In this document: positions 24,501 to 36,671 of the stretch, piece after piece
Numbering within the stretch: the first letter of the stretch is position 1
Layout: each line of letters begins with the position of its first letter
From: Lingula anatina
Taxonomy: Eukaryota; Brachiopoda; Lingulata; Lingulida; Lingulidae
Direction: 5' to 3'
NCBI RefSeq assembly: GCF_001039355.2
Contig: NW_019776006.1
Span: 27,425 to 91,424, forward strand
Length of the DNA stretch: 64,000 bases
Made by a program: the position numbers and the translations under genes
The notes under the pieces: generated by a model
What the model was told of the DNA's origin: nothing
Database searches by the model: none
Seen by the model: only the letters and a program-made list of their open reading frames with translations

Positions 24501-25356
24501 ACTTTTGTAAATTACAAACAAACAAACAAAAGAAAATCACATCCTAATTTCTTAAGCTCACATCAACAACGTGATCAAGGCTCTTTGATGAAGTTTCAAA
24601 GCTTTATGCTTAGTGGGTGAAAACACATTCAGTCCTTAAAGAAACAGTTATCTTTTTTAGCCATCTTTACACAACTAACAGTAAAAAGCATGTCACCTAG
24701 AGTTAAAAAAGTAAGGTCTGGAAAGCAAAGAAGGAACAAAATTAGTCAAAGATGCATATTAAATACATGTTTGGTACATAATCCACTACTTGTTTAACTT
24801 ATCCAAGTACAAGTAATACTTATTGATCTAATTCATCACCTCCAGAAGAACTTCACCACATGTCAATCATCTTGACACAGTTTTGAATATTGCATGTAAC
24901 CAGGAAGTCGGTGTGAGTAATGATCTGAAAGTGATGGAGGAATAAGAAAAACCCACACTTATTGGTGGATGAAGGATTTTTTAATTTTCCCTGAGCACCA
25001 TTAAAATGTGTTTCAGAGGTTGGTTCGCCAGAGAAAAATAGCGTTTATCCCAGGAAAATTAGTTAACTACAACTTTTTGGCAGGGAAATCTTACACTGGG
25101 CACCTATAAGTAAGCATTTATGTCAATTTATTTCCATACTGCTAACCATATGCCACCATATACTGTCAAATAGTATCACTTAATGAAATACTTCAGGGTT
25201 TTATGACATTTCCTGAAAAATGATATTTGTACAGACCTTTTCTGCTTACTTTCTGTGCTTTATGGACTGGATGAGGAAAAAGTAGGTTAAAATTACTACC
25301 AGAAATTTGAAGAAGGTACCATTTTAAAGCCTTTTTTTCTGGTGCTTGAGAGATGT

Positions 25357-25391
<35 letters not shown>

Positions 25392-25767
25392 TGTGTGTGT
25401 GTAAGAAAGTGGTTCTAATAATTTATATTTGTTACAGAGCATTACTCTTGCTTCTTATGTATCTTTAACAAAAACAAGATTATCCATAAACAAATAATTT
25501 GTTTCTTCGTTGAAATATCCAAATGCTCTGCTAATTTAAGACTCGTAAATTGAGACAGGCAAAAGATGATTAACACTGTGTTAAAGGGAAAAGTTGTCCT
25601 GATATTGCACACCACTAAAACAATAGTTACTAATTATATAATCATCTTGTGAGTGCTAAAATCTGTTGAATATAATGAGAACTGAATGTGATAATTGATT
25701 GAAATACATGCTGTGAAGGTATCTATAGGTGAATGTATCTATAGTCAGAGATAATTATTCCTTCCAG
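21511..25767. other. 4.3-kb spacer between DEK and RNF144
   Basis: AT-rich, with no coding exon I can support. A short stretch ending CAAAG/GTACGT at 21789-21790 could be the first untranslated exon of RNF144, which would make the DEK side a divergent promoter. A GT microsatellite lies at 25359-25402 and a C run near 22167. The untranslated start of the first RNF144 coding exon has an acceptor ending at 25767. Confidence 0.4.
25359..25402. repeat. GT microsatellite
   Basis: About 22 GT units with one interrupting A, upstream of RNF144. Confidence 0.95.
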
Positions 25768-25893
25768 GTAAAGCATCGTGCTTTTCAAGAGATTGGTTTA
25801 CCTGTGGACCAAGATGACATAGTCTACGTCTTAGCTGGCATTATCCAGTTCGTAATACCATAACCACCAGTAGTAAATTTGTAGTCTTAGAGA

Positions 25894-28800
25894 ATGGAAA
25901 GCAAGGTGAAACCCGTCCAGATGATGGCCAGCTCTGAAACCAGCTCTGAGAGCCAGGAAAAAGATACGAAAGAACAAACAGAATCATCGTCATCAAATAA
26001 AGATGATAAAAACATGGTGACAGTGTCAGTGTTCACACCTATGGGTGCTCATGTGTTCTACTCTCCAGGAACACACAATACAATGGACATGGCCATTGAG
26101 CCTCTGGTCACATGCAGGCTCTGTTTAATGGAGTTGCCTGCCAGGGAAATGTATGAAATGCAGGATTGCCAGTGTCTCTATTGTCAAATGGTAAGTCAAA
26201 GGTAAAAAGTAAAAGCACTTAAAGAAAGACTGTTTACAATATGCACATAGGTGTCATCTAGACCATTATAATTTTTGTCTATCAATCCTTGTATTTAGAT
26301 ACGTACTTGTACACCATGATTTAGGTATGACACACATGGGTGTAAAGCAGGAGTGGATGTCACATCTTTTTTTCTTATGGTGCATTCCTCAATATGGCAG
26401 ATTATGAAAAAAACTGACCTTTTCCTTTTATGTCAGTTTAATGTTGAATTTTATCTTAATAGACATGCTTAATATCTGATTTTAAGGAACATGTTATTTC
26501 TTTAAAGAGATTGAATTTGTATGAAGTGACAATTGATTTATTTTTAAGAGTCTGATGTAGTATTTAAAAGTCATGTATTATGTTATTGTCATACATGTAG
26601 GAATCGATATTTAGAAATGGAAAATTGTTTTTTTTTTGTTTTTGTACTTGACATGTTATTTGTAGTAATATTGTCTTCCTAGTGTGTAATCCAGTACCTG
26701 ACTGTGATGATCTCAGATGGGAATGTGTTGGTCATCACTTGCCCAGATGCAAGATGTAGGCAGGGAGGAAAATTTTTACCATCAGAGGTATCTTTCCTGT
26801 TGTCATTGATTTAAGAAGATTACTGTGCTGTGTGTAACATAGAACTTACATTATATAGTTTGGAAATAGTACTCATGCATTTTATGACACAAGATTTTTT
26901 TGTTCTATATATTGGTGTTCTAAACTACATGTGTGATGTTCTGATAACCACATAATGAGGGATTAGTCAGTGTCAATTTATTGTAGTGATATCTATTACA
27001 CGGGTCGTTACCCTAATGTTAAAAGGATATTGATATTTTTGCTATGCAGTTATAAGAACAACATTATTCTTGTTAAAGATGAGTTCAAAACTGAAATGCG
27101 TCTCATTTTAACAGAGCCTGAGTCACATCTTGGATCAGCAAATTAAAGAAATACTCCATAAACTGGTTATTTTTATAGTTTCTCTATATGCCTTTGTCTT
27201 GTACTTGAGTTAAGACATACCTGCCACTTTAATCCCCTGGTTGACTTCAGATTGAGCAGTTAGTTGATACCATGACCTTCAAGAGATATCAGAGATTGAA
27301 ATTCTCCAAAGGTTAGTTGACATTTCCAACAGTTACATAAAGAAGATTGGGTCATGTTCTTTTAATGACAAACACTTGAAACAGTAATTGTTTTTAAAAA
27401 CCAAACATTTATAAATTGATTCTTTAGGTAAGCTGTAGATGGTTGTTTTTATATGCTCAATGCCAAAATTTTCAATGTTTCACTTACTGAAGGGTCTCAT
27501 TACCAACAATTTGTATGTGACTAGAATTATAATAGAGAATAGTCCTACCTTTCTTATCCCCCATAAGATTATTCTTAATATTACAGGTATGAAAGCAATT
27601 TTTGTTTTTTGTTTGCCATTAACTAACAATAATTACCAATTAATGATAAACCCGGTCTTTTGTTTGTCATTCCAGAAGTAGATCTAGATCCTAGTCGCAT
27701 GTGGTGCCCAGAAATTGGCTGTGAAACTGTGTGCCATGTGTGCCCCCTCAGTGACAAGAAGAATGTACAGGGTATACCTGTGAAGTGTCCTAAGGTAGTG
27801 AAGCACTATTTGAAATGCATTTTAAAAATGTGTACGTGGGGCAAAAAGTCATGTCCAGCCTTAAGAACTCCTTGGCAATAATTGAAAGAAAAATCGTAGT
27901 GTTTTCAGGATGAGAATTATGGAAGTTTAAGTGTACATCCAAAAATTAAATGTTTAGGCAAAAAACATACCTCTTTTTGTAGTGCTACCTAGAGTTTTGC
28001 TCAATCTGCAAGTCCAACTGGCATGCTGATGAGCCGTGTGATGCTTACAACAGCAAGGTCAAAGGTCATGATGCTGGGTGAGTTGGTAAAGACAAGTGTT
28101 TTACTTCACAGATTGCTTCTGTTTACCGATGGCCGGACAGCCATTACCAACTCTCCACTTTTCATTGTTTGCATCTGATGATTTCTTGTTAATGACAAGA
28201 TGAACAATAGATCCACACATTTGTGTGCTGTAATAATGGCAACCCAGGGGTGGATTTAGGCCTTCTTCTGGGTCTTCCAGAAGACGGTCAGATTTTCAAG
28301 TTTACATTGACGGGTATCCAACTTTTAATGTTGGAAGACGGTCAAAATTGGAGGATGAATCAACAAAGATAATTTGGAAGACTGTCAGTATATAGCTCTG
28401 GATCCGCCCCTGCAATCCTATTCTTAAAAGGTGTGATTGAAGTATTTGTATTGATGCTGTTGTTGTATTTTTTGTTGTTGTTGTTTTTATTTAAATTATT
28501 ATTAAAAATATTCACCTCAAATGATTAATGCAATTCACAACCATGCACCAACCTATTAGATATGAAGAAAACTATGAACTCGATCCCTGCTCTGACATTT
28601 TCTTTTCATAATATTTCTGTTATAACATGTTTTATGAAAAATGTTTCAGCATACCCATCAGCAGTGAGGAAGAATCCAAGATCAAGCGTTGCCCCATGTG
28701 CCACATTCCAATAGAACGTGCCGATGGCTGTGCACAGATGATGTGCCGTCAGTGTAAACATGTCTTTTGTTGGTACTGTTTACAGTCATTACAGGTAAAC

Positions 28801-29481
28801 ACTACATCTTTTTGACATCATCAAAGCACACTTTCCTCAGATGATTGACAAACAGTTTTCCCCATGAGTAAGGGGATTTTCTGTCTTCTTTCACAGTGTA
28901 TGATCAGCAATGTCTTCGTTTCAAATAATTCATACATGTTTTATCTAAAGAAAGTTTGTTGAATGCTGCTTACGTGTATATTATGAAATATATGCTTATT
29001 TCAACATTTTAAGTGGTTTTCATGGATTATTGTTTTGCCGTAGATTCAATTTTGTTTTCATCTCCTATAGGATGATTTTCTCCTCCGCCATTATGATAAA
29101 GGTCCCTGCAAGAACAAGTTAGGTCACTCCAGAGCCTCCGTGATGTGGCATAGAACACAGGTATATCTCATCTTCGTTGGTTTAAGTTGGGTTAAAAATA
29201 GGGTTTAAAGCTAGGTTTATACCATGAGATAAACCTAGCTAATGGTCTCTTTACATCAAGTTTCCTGGGTTTTTCCCCCCTGTGTTTTAATTTATCAATA
29301 GCAATGACCATGTAACTTTGACATTCTGCAGGTATTCTTTACATTTCAGGTTGTTGGCATATTTGCTGGATTTGGCCTGCTTCTTCTGATAGCTTCACCA
29401 TTTCTGCTCCTGGCAGCTCCTTGTTTGCTGTGCTGTAAATGTAATGCCTGCAAGGCATGTGCTGAAGAAGAAGACGTTTGA
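25894..29481 (+). CDS. RNF144: RNF144-type RBR E3 ubiquitin ligase with a C-terminal membrane anchor
   Basis: Eight coding exons with matching phases: 25894-26190, 26683-26787, 27251-27311, 27676-27794, 27983-28077, 28650-28794, 29071-29160, 29350-29481; 347 residues. After a Ser/Glu-rich N-terminus absent from human RNF144A comes RING1 (CRLCLMELP ... CQCLYC). Next is the in-between-RING domain ([10 protein letters not shown] ... CSICKSNWH), then RING2 ([20 protein letters not shown]). The Cys in DGCAQMM is the expected catalytic thioester residue of RBR ligases. The end has [20 protein letters not shown]-like family sequence and a hydrophobic anchor ([20 protein letters not shown]). RBR ligases accept ubiquitin from E2 onto RING2 before passing it to substrate; RNF144 proteins act at membranes. 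The sequence is equally close to vertebrate RNF144A and RNF144B, as expected of a pre-duplication gene. Confidence 0.96.
28245..28412. mobile_element. Small non-autonomous DNA transposon in RNF144 intron 5
   Basis: A 168-base unit opens CAGGGGTGGATTTAGG and closes CTCTGGATCCGCCCCTG, inverted repeats of about 14-16 bases with two or three mismatches. CAGGGGCGGATCCA-type ends are common in hAT-like miniature elements. The flanks GCAACCC and GCAATCC could be an imperfect target duplication. It has no coding capacity, and the hAT assignment is inference. Confidence 0.7.
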
Positions 29482-32400
29482 CTGCAAAAGAGAAATCTGA
29501 TACTCACCTCCTAGGTCCCAGTTTAATTGTTGATCATTGTGAATGAGATCAAACTGGTGATCTCTATAGTACCAGTAACAGCCAGCATTTATTTGTTATT
29601 TTATTTATTTATTCAGTCATGTATTCACATTGAGTCTTTGAAAAAAAAAAAAGACTTATATTACTAGCATGGCCTGCTCTAAGGTGAACCAAAAATGTAT
29701 TTGTCAATTACTCATGCCCATATGTCAAAGAAAATGTGCAAATGATCTGAGTGTAAACCAGTATTTTAACTTTATTGACTCATTCTTTTTGGGCGTGTGG
29801 ATATGTGAGGTTTTGATTGACAGTGCACAAGGAAATATACCAACTGTAATAATGAACATCAATGATGAAGCAAGAAATGGTAAGGTTCAGGTTTGATTTA
29901 CCCAATCATAAAAAGCTGGTACTTGATAAGGGTTGTGGTAAAGTGGAATTGTCACAGGGTCTGTGAAAAACATCTGTACAGGAAAACGCATGAAACGAGG
30001 ACAGTTGGCAAAGTGCAAACCTCTGAGAGGTAGAGTAGCATGGTAAGTGTAACCCAGAACTTGTGGGAGGTAGTAGCAAAAAGGGGTGGTTTCTCATCCA
30101 CCCTGTCTCACTGAATATGATGTCAGATTTTTTAAATTGTAAAGGTGCACACACAAATATTTGTATCAAAAAAAGTATATTAATTTAACAAATGGCTCTC
30201 TCATAAGTATTCCATGTATATGTTCTATTGTCACAATAACCACTTTAAACTTTTTAAAGGAATTTTATTTACAGTAAATTTAGCATAACTGTGACACTTT
30301 TGGACTGAAAAATGTATTTATGTTGTAGTATTTTAATAATTTTCAACTAAGGCCAATACAAAAAAATCCATTCCTCAAGATTTGTTGAAGATGAAAGATA
30401 AGTTAAACGGTGACAAGATGTGTGATAAATGCTGTAATTTTTGTGTGCAGACACTGCATGTGTCTGTATATATTCTGATCACTGTGTCTGACTGTGTGAT
30501 CACTCATTGCACATCTGTCGTCCACCCTTTAACTGCCAAACAGTATTATTACTTCAGGGTTCATACAGCAAGGTAAAGAGCATATTCAAGAACATGAGTG
30601 TAAACAAGGGCAACTTATTGTCATTTTCAAGTCTTCTCCCATTCCAAAATAATTTTTCTAGTTACTCTTTTTTACCAATTGCATAGTAGTTTCTTCTAAT
30701 GCCAATTCATTCTGACACTGAATCAAACCATATATATAATAAATGTTAATCAGCATTACCCTTAATATTAACAATTTGCAAATACTTCAGTTGATAATAA
30801 AATGGCAACAATCAAAAGAAGGGTTTTCAGCTGTTTTAAACTAACCATTATTGTGTCCTCACATTCTTCAATATTATCTTTAAATGATCTGGTTTATTTT
30901 TCAACTTGATTATCTTATTTATTTCTAACAGTTCCAACTCTTTCCTTCAGAAAGAGTTTGATTGCGTTTTCTCTGATTTCTTTTGTTTGGTCTGTTATCA
31001 AAAAGAATGCTGCAGTAACCTTATATGTCCTTCAGCATGTGCAGAAAATAGTCACCTATGCCAAAAACAGAAGTATGATGTTTTTGTAGAGTTACGTGAT
31101 ATTTTCCAGACATCAGCACTGTCTGGAAAAGTAGTGCATCTAAAAAAGTAGATACAGCCTAAAGTAAGACTGCATTTGTCATCATAAGCTAAATGTGACC
31201 AACATTAGGGTCCATCAGATCACAACTTTAAGCACTGTATTGTTATTAAATTTAGCTGCCGGTGGATGTCACTCTATAGTTGGTATTACAATTTTATATT
31301 ACTAATTAGCACTATGGGCAGCTGGAGATACAGCTTTGAACCATCTGAATTTGAATAAGACTTATGGCAATCCCCTTTTCTTCAATTTCTGAGAACTTTC
31401 TCCCTCATATAAAATGTCAAGTATCTTGAAACAAGTACAGTTCACCTTTTGAGTGTCTCCCTTAAGGACCTTGACCTATGCAGGCCTACCCAACTACCAG
31501 ACTCTGTACCAAATGATCCCAAATTCACCAGTAGATTGAACCACACTACCCGTCAGTACGCATTTCACAGTAACATACCTTGGGATGAATTTTGAGACGA
31601 GATGCACTACTGCCCAACCCCGCTGAGAATCACCACTATCACATCATGTACTAGGCAAGAGCGGTGTCGTGTCTGATACTTCGAAAACGTTTTGACACAC
31701 AAAATGGAGCAAGAGAAATTACTTTTTTTTGTAAAGTGTCTGTATTTTAGTCAGCTTTGCTGTCTTGTCATTTATTGTCAACTGCCCAAGTTGTTGTAAG
31801 ATGGGCATATACCACTTAATCTGTTAAACCTTGTATATTTATAATTATGAGCCAAAATCAGGATCTTGTCCAATTTTTATCCAAGTTGTCATGGTCGCAA
31901 TGCTTTTTTCTTTCTAGTTGTAAACACCTTACTAATGATGCCAGGACATCACATATCATCATGATAGTACTTTTGTATCAAATGAATTATTTGAGCAATG
32001 GAGTATACGTGATAGGAATTGCATCTTGTCACCAATTTTCTTATCTGTTGCTCTTGGTAGATGCATCATGAAAGATCTTACATTAAAACTACTGTCCTTG
32101 TTTCAACATTGTTGGAGTCTTCACTGTTTTATTGCTTAAGGTCTTGTCATGCATTTTAACAACTTACTATTTCAAAGCAAACTATAGCACTTAAACATCA
32201 TGAAATTTTATGTTCAGTTATATGTCAAACAGAAGTCGCTCAAAACAGCTTTCCTTTTATGCATGTTAAACACTTTCCTTTTATGCATGTTAAACACTGA
32301 GGGCCAAGTCCCCCAAAAATGTTCAGTTAAAATGGCTTCTACGCTCTCATCTCTTTCCTCCTCCCAGCCACCTTGTAACAGTGATAACCTTTTATTTTTA

Positions 32401-32486
32401 AACAAAGACCAGGCGCATTTTCAGAAACATGATGTACACTTGATCCACACAACTCTATAAACCCAGGTTAATGACAACTATACAAG
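29482..32486. other. RNF144 3' untranslated region and gap to RRM2
   Basis: No coding exon recognised. The first part is probably RNF144 3' untranslated sequence. AATAAA occurs at 30738 and 30796 and ATTAAA at 32082, so the 3' end cannot be fixed. A 27-base tandem copy containing CCTTTTATGCATGTTAAACA lies near 32250-32298. RRM2 arrives from the other strand, so the genes converge here. Confidence 0.45.
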
Positions 32487-32492
32487 TTTATT
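32487..32492 (-). terminator. Likely polyadenylation signal of RRM2
   Basis: AATAAA on the minus strand, about 455 bases past the RRM2 stop codon. Confidence 0.55.
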
Positions 32493-32945
32493 ATTTAATA
32501 TTACAAGTACAGAACTTTTAAGACTATAAAACAAATGTACATCTAATACTTCACACCATTTATGACTAAAATAATACGGCAGTATCCTTTGCTTGGTCAA
32601 GTATCTTACAGAACTTACAATTTATACAGTTGGTACCTTCCTGCAACTTTATTATATGTTTAAAAGGTTAAAATTGTTATGAAACTTAAATGTATTTAAA
32701 TGCATGTAGATCAAACAAACATGCCAAGTTCAAATCAGACCTTAAAATGAATGTTTTATCTAACCAAGATCAAGTACAACCCATAAAATAATAAATTAAT
32801 GCTAAAAACTATAAAATGATAGAAAAAGCTTCCCTGCAAAATTTGGTCATCTTTTTAAAAAAATGTAAAACTATACTTCCTTGCGAAGAATTCTGAATTT
32901 TAAATATATATGCATAAAAGTTTCAAATCCTCTAAAGAAGGATTA

Positions 32946-35900
32946 TTAAAAGTCTGCATCAAGGGTAAATTGGTGATTACTTTCTCCTTTTGTGGATGAC
33001 ATCACTCCCATTTTCTGATATTCACCAACTCGCTTTTCAAAAAAGTTGGTTTTTCCTTCCAAAGATATGTGCTCCATGAAGTCAAATGGGTTTTCTACAT
33101 TCCAAATCTGAAAAACAGAATAACAACACTTTCCATAATAATCAGATATTCCTGTAGTTCTTCAAACAAATAGTACAATGGGGAATTTTCCATAAATTGG
33201 AACAAAATATTGCAGAGCTGAAAGCAGAAAAGGCCAAATAGTACAATGCCAAGTTGGTCTTAAATGGGCATTTTTCACTGCTTCTTACCTTTTCACACTG
33301 AAGCTCCACTAGCAGCCTGTCTGCCACAAACTTTATGTACTGTGCCATTAGGGTGTTGTTCATGCCTATGAGAGCACAAGGCAGAGCTTCTGTCAGGAAC
33401 TCTATCTCAATGTTGACGGCATCTTGAATTATTTCATGAATTCTTGCCTGTGTGGGTTTGTTTTTGAGGTGTTTGAACATCAAACAGGCGAAGTCACAAT
33501 GTAAACCCTGTGGGGAAAAAAAATTAATTAGTCCATGTTTTCCACTCAGTTTTGTATGGTGTAGTTTCCAAACTGTTTTTGTGTGAACAATGTTGATTGT
33601 AAACTGGTGTCAAATAACAGAGATACACTTTAATGTGAGAAAGGGTGTCAAAAGGAAGAAATAGTGCAATTCGCCTGTTATTTATGAATAACTTTAAAAC
33701 TCTTATGCCCCACATTTTAAAAGTTAAACGTAAAAAATACTGTGAATTCATCAAATAGATATATAAAATAAAAATAACTTGCCTCATCCCTGCTGATAAG
33801 TTCATTGCTGAATGTCAGGCCTGGCATGATACCTCTTTTCTTGAGCCAAAAGATGGAAGCAAAAGAACCAGAGAAGAAGATCCCTTCCACTGCAGCAAAA
33901 GCAATAACTCTCTCTGCAAAGCTGGCATTTTTGGCATTGATCCAGCGTATAGCCCAGTCAGCCTTTTTCTTTACACAAGGCATAGTTTCAATTGCATTGA
34001 AGAGAAATTCCCTGGAAGAACAAAAACATTTGTTCATTTTAAAGCAAATAATTCCGTCATCCTAAGGTGGATTGAAAAAAAAAAAAAAAAAAAAAGCTTA
34101 ATTCGTTTCTTAGTTTGTTGCATAATTAGATACAGTGCCAGTGGTGATGCATTCACCTCATTTAAACAATGTTTACTAAGAAACAATAACTTTTATGAAT
34201 GTTCACACCATCACTTCAGTTAAACTATTTGTGTACTACAGACCTAAAAAAAAGAAATAATAGGAGAATCGAATTGTAGCTCCCATGCTTGAACTTTACC
34301 TTTCTTTTGGATCCCTGATATAAGTGTCTATAAGCAAGCTGTACATTTCAGAGTGAATGTTTTCAATTGCAATTTGGAATCCATAGAAGCACCTAGCCTC
34401 TGTGATCTGGACCTCCTGGGCAAAACGCTCTACCTAAATATAATACAAGAACAAGAAATAATATTTGTCCATTTTGTGACAAATTGATTAAAAATTTCTT
34501 AGAGAAAATTATGACATTTACGTATTTACTGGTTGTTTTCGTTAAATGAATGGTGTATCATTTTTTTTAAAGAAATTAAGATTTCCCTTACCAAATTTTC
34601 ATTGACAATGCCATCACTAGCAGCAAAGAAGGCCAATACATGAGAAATAAAATGTTTTTCCTCTGGCTTCAGCTTCTCCCAGTGTCCTAAGTCTTTAGAA
34701 AGATCTACTTCTTCAGCAGTCCAAAAAGATGCCTCTGCTTTTTTGTACATTTTCCAGATGTCTTGATATTTTATAGGAAAAATGACAAAACGATTTGGGT
34801 TGTCACGAAGAAGTGGTTCATCATCTACAGTTGCTTTTGTCTAAAAAAAAATTAAACCATATACTTAAAAAGAAACAAAATATTTCAGTGCATTTATTTT
34901 TCTATAATGAGTACCCAGTCTTTGAATAAAAAATTGAATAAATAAATATGTATTTATTATTTATTATTGTATATAAAAATTGATGTTAAAAAAATGCCAA
35001 CGAATAAAGTGCCTTTAAATCTAAAAGAAATGGCAGTAAAATATATACCTGTTTCACATTCTCCTCTTGCTTCAATGATAAGGTAATGCTGGTTTCTTTT
35101 TGAATATTCTGAAAATAAGAAGTTTCAATGAATACAATATTCCTTTTAAAATGAAAATTTTATTTGGCCCAATCTGTGAAATTATTATAACTTAGTGATA
35201 AACTTGAATATAATGATCAACCCTAATTATCCCTTGCTCAAAAGCCATTCCCCGCTGAGGTACCAAACGGAAAACTTACACAACCAAGCCCATTGTGTTT
35301 ACAGATTTCCCGCCAGTGACGTCAATGGCGCGTAATGTTATATAAAAAAATTTTTTGAATTTAACAGAAATTCTTGGTAGTCCGCAGGACTTACCTGAGA
35401 TCGATTTTCGCCAAGAACCTTTGTCTTCTTTAAAAAAACGGAAGGGAGCTGAAATTAATCGTATTTAGATTACTTGGCATCGACGACATAACTTATGTAA
35501 GATATATATAACTTCGAAGTTATCAGTTGAAGTGCTGCCTACCAGCTCGTCAACACAACATAAAATGATAACCTTAAATTGCAGTTTAGTTTTATAATAT
35601 TGGATTTTAACACTGTCTATTGTTTCTTAGTAATCACTGGTTAAATGAGGTGGTTATATCACAACTGGCACTGCATCCAATGCATTAGGCAACAAAACAA
35701 GAAATATTTCAGTGTGATTAAATGTCTCTCAGGCAAGACAAGGAATGACAATGCCCCACACACTTATTTCTGCAATTTTATCATTTTATGAACTTTCCTC
35801 GCCCATTGTTATTTTTCTAATTAAAAAAAGCAATGTTGAAACTTTGGCGCCAATAATACTGCAACATGCATTATTCACTCACTTGATTCTCGTCGTTGAC

Positions 35901-35975
35901 TGTGGATTTCCCCATCTTTGAGACGAGCTCAGACTCTATCCTGCTGGTAGTCTTTGGTGAATGAGCAGACAGCAT
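32946..35975 (-). CDS. RRM2: Ribonucleoside-diphosphate reductase small subunit (R2)
   Basis: Eight minus-strand exons with matching phases: 35975-35883, 35448-35395, 35108-35049, 34840-34592, 34433-34300, 34011-33783, 33507-33289, 33107-32946; 399 residues against 389 in human. The enzyme makes deoxyribonucleotides for DNA synthesis; R2 holds the di-iron centre and tyrosyl radical. Visible hallmarks are [86 protein letters not shown] and the C-terminal FTLDADF tail that docks to the large subunit. Metal ligands are present in the [32 protein letters not shown] and GLHCDF segments. No p53R2-specific feature was checked. The intron at 33782-33508 has a GC donor. The N-terminus is divergent and starts at the only suitable ATG of exon 1, in MLSAHSPKT. 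Confidence 0.98.
35843..35853. promoter_or_regulatory. Near-palindromic E2F-type site in RRM2 intron 1
   Basis: TTTGGCGCCAA matches the E2F consensus TTTSGCGC and reads almost the same on both strands. It lies about 30 bases inside RRM2 intron 1. RRM2 is S-phase induced through E2F in animals, so a working site is plausible. Confidence 0.55.
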
Positions 35976-36059
35976 AGTTAAAAAGCGTGGTAAAAGAAAA
36001 TTATGTAAAATAGTAATGTGAAGTGACTACGTCCAGGTTCTACCAGGCTGCAAGCGGAG

Positions 36060-36190
36060 TACAAATTTTTTCCGCGAGTTTTAGAGTTAAATTCTCGCGG
36101 CCTGTTCAGGTTAGCCAATGAAAAACGGTGATATGTTTGCGGTGTCAAAATTGGATTGATATGATTGGCTTAACTTAGTATCGTCCAGTT
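36060..36190. promoter_or_regulatory. RRM2 promoter with three CCAAT boxes
   Basis: CCAAT motifs lie at 36115-36119 (plus strand) and, reversed as ATTGG, at 36150-36154 and 36164-36168, 140-195 bases upstream of the RRM2 start codon. CG-rich TTTTTTCCGCGAG and TTCTCGCGG near 36067-36100 resemble E2F half sites. Multiple CCAAT boxes bound by NF-Y are known in the human RRM2 promoter. STPG1 starts about 0.5 kb away in the other direction. Confidence 0.55.
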
Positions 36191-36671
36191 GTAGGGGAAT
36201 AGGATGTTTCTCGTCAAAAATAAATTTGGCTGAAAAGTATCATCAGTTTGTGTGATCCCCCCCCAAAAAAAATACCTCCATTATTCGTATCTGTAAAATG
36301 TATGATGCCATGACAGGAAAATATACCAACTTTATAACGCGGCATCTTAAAATTGACTCTTCACATCAAATTAAAAGAGCCGATATTGAATCCTTTAGTA
36401 AAGTAGTACCCCGGTCATGGAGTAGGTCGTGGTCATGACAACAAAATTACTGCACACAAATGAATTAAAAACGGTTATTGCGTTTAAAATGGTTGCATTT
36501 AAGTTCTTTTTTGCATTTATAATATCATTAGCTTAAGATTAGCGACTTTCACATGGTATATTTTCAGCAAATCTTCGTGTGATGTAAGATTTATGTTTTT
36601 ATTGGACCTTTTTCACAACGCGCACATATTTCCAAACATCACAGTAAAGGCAGTGAAACAACATAAACAAC

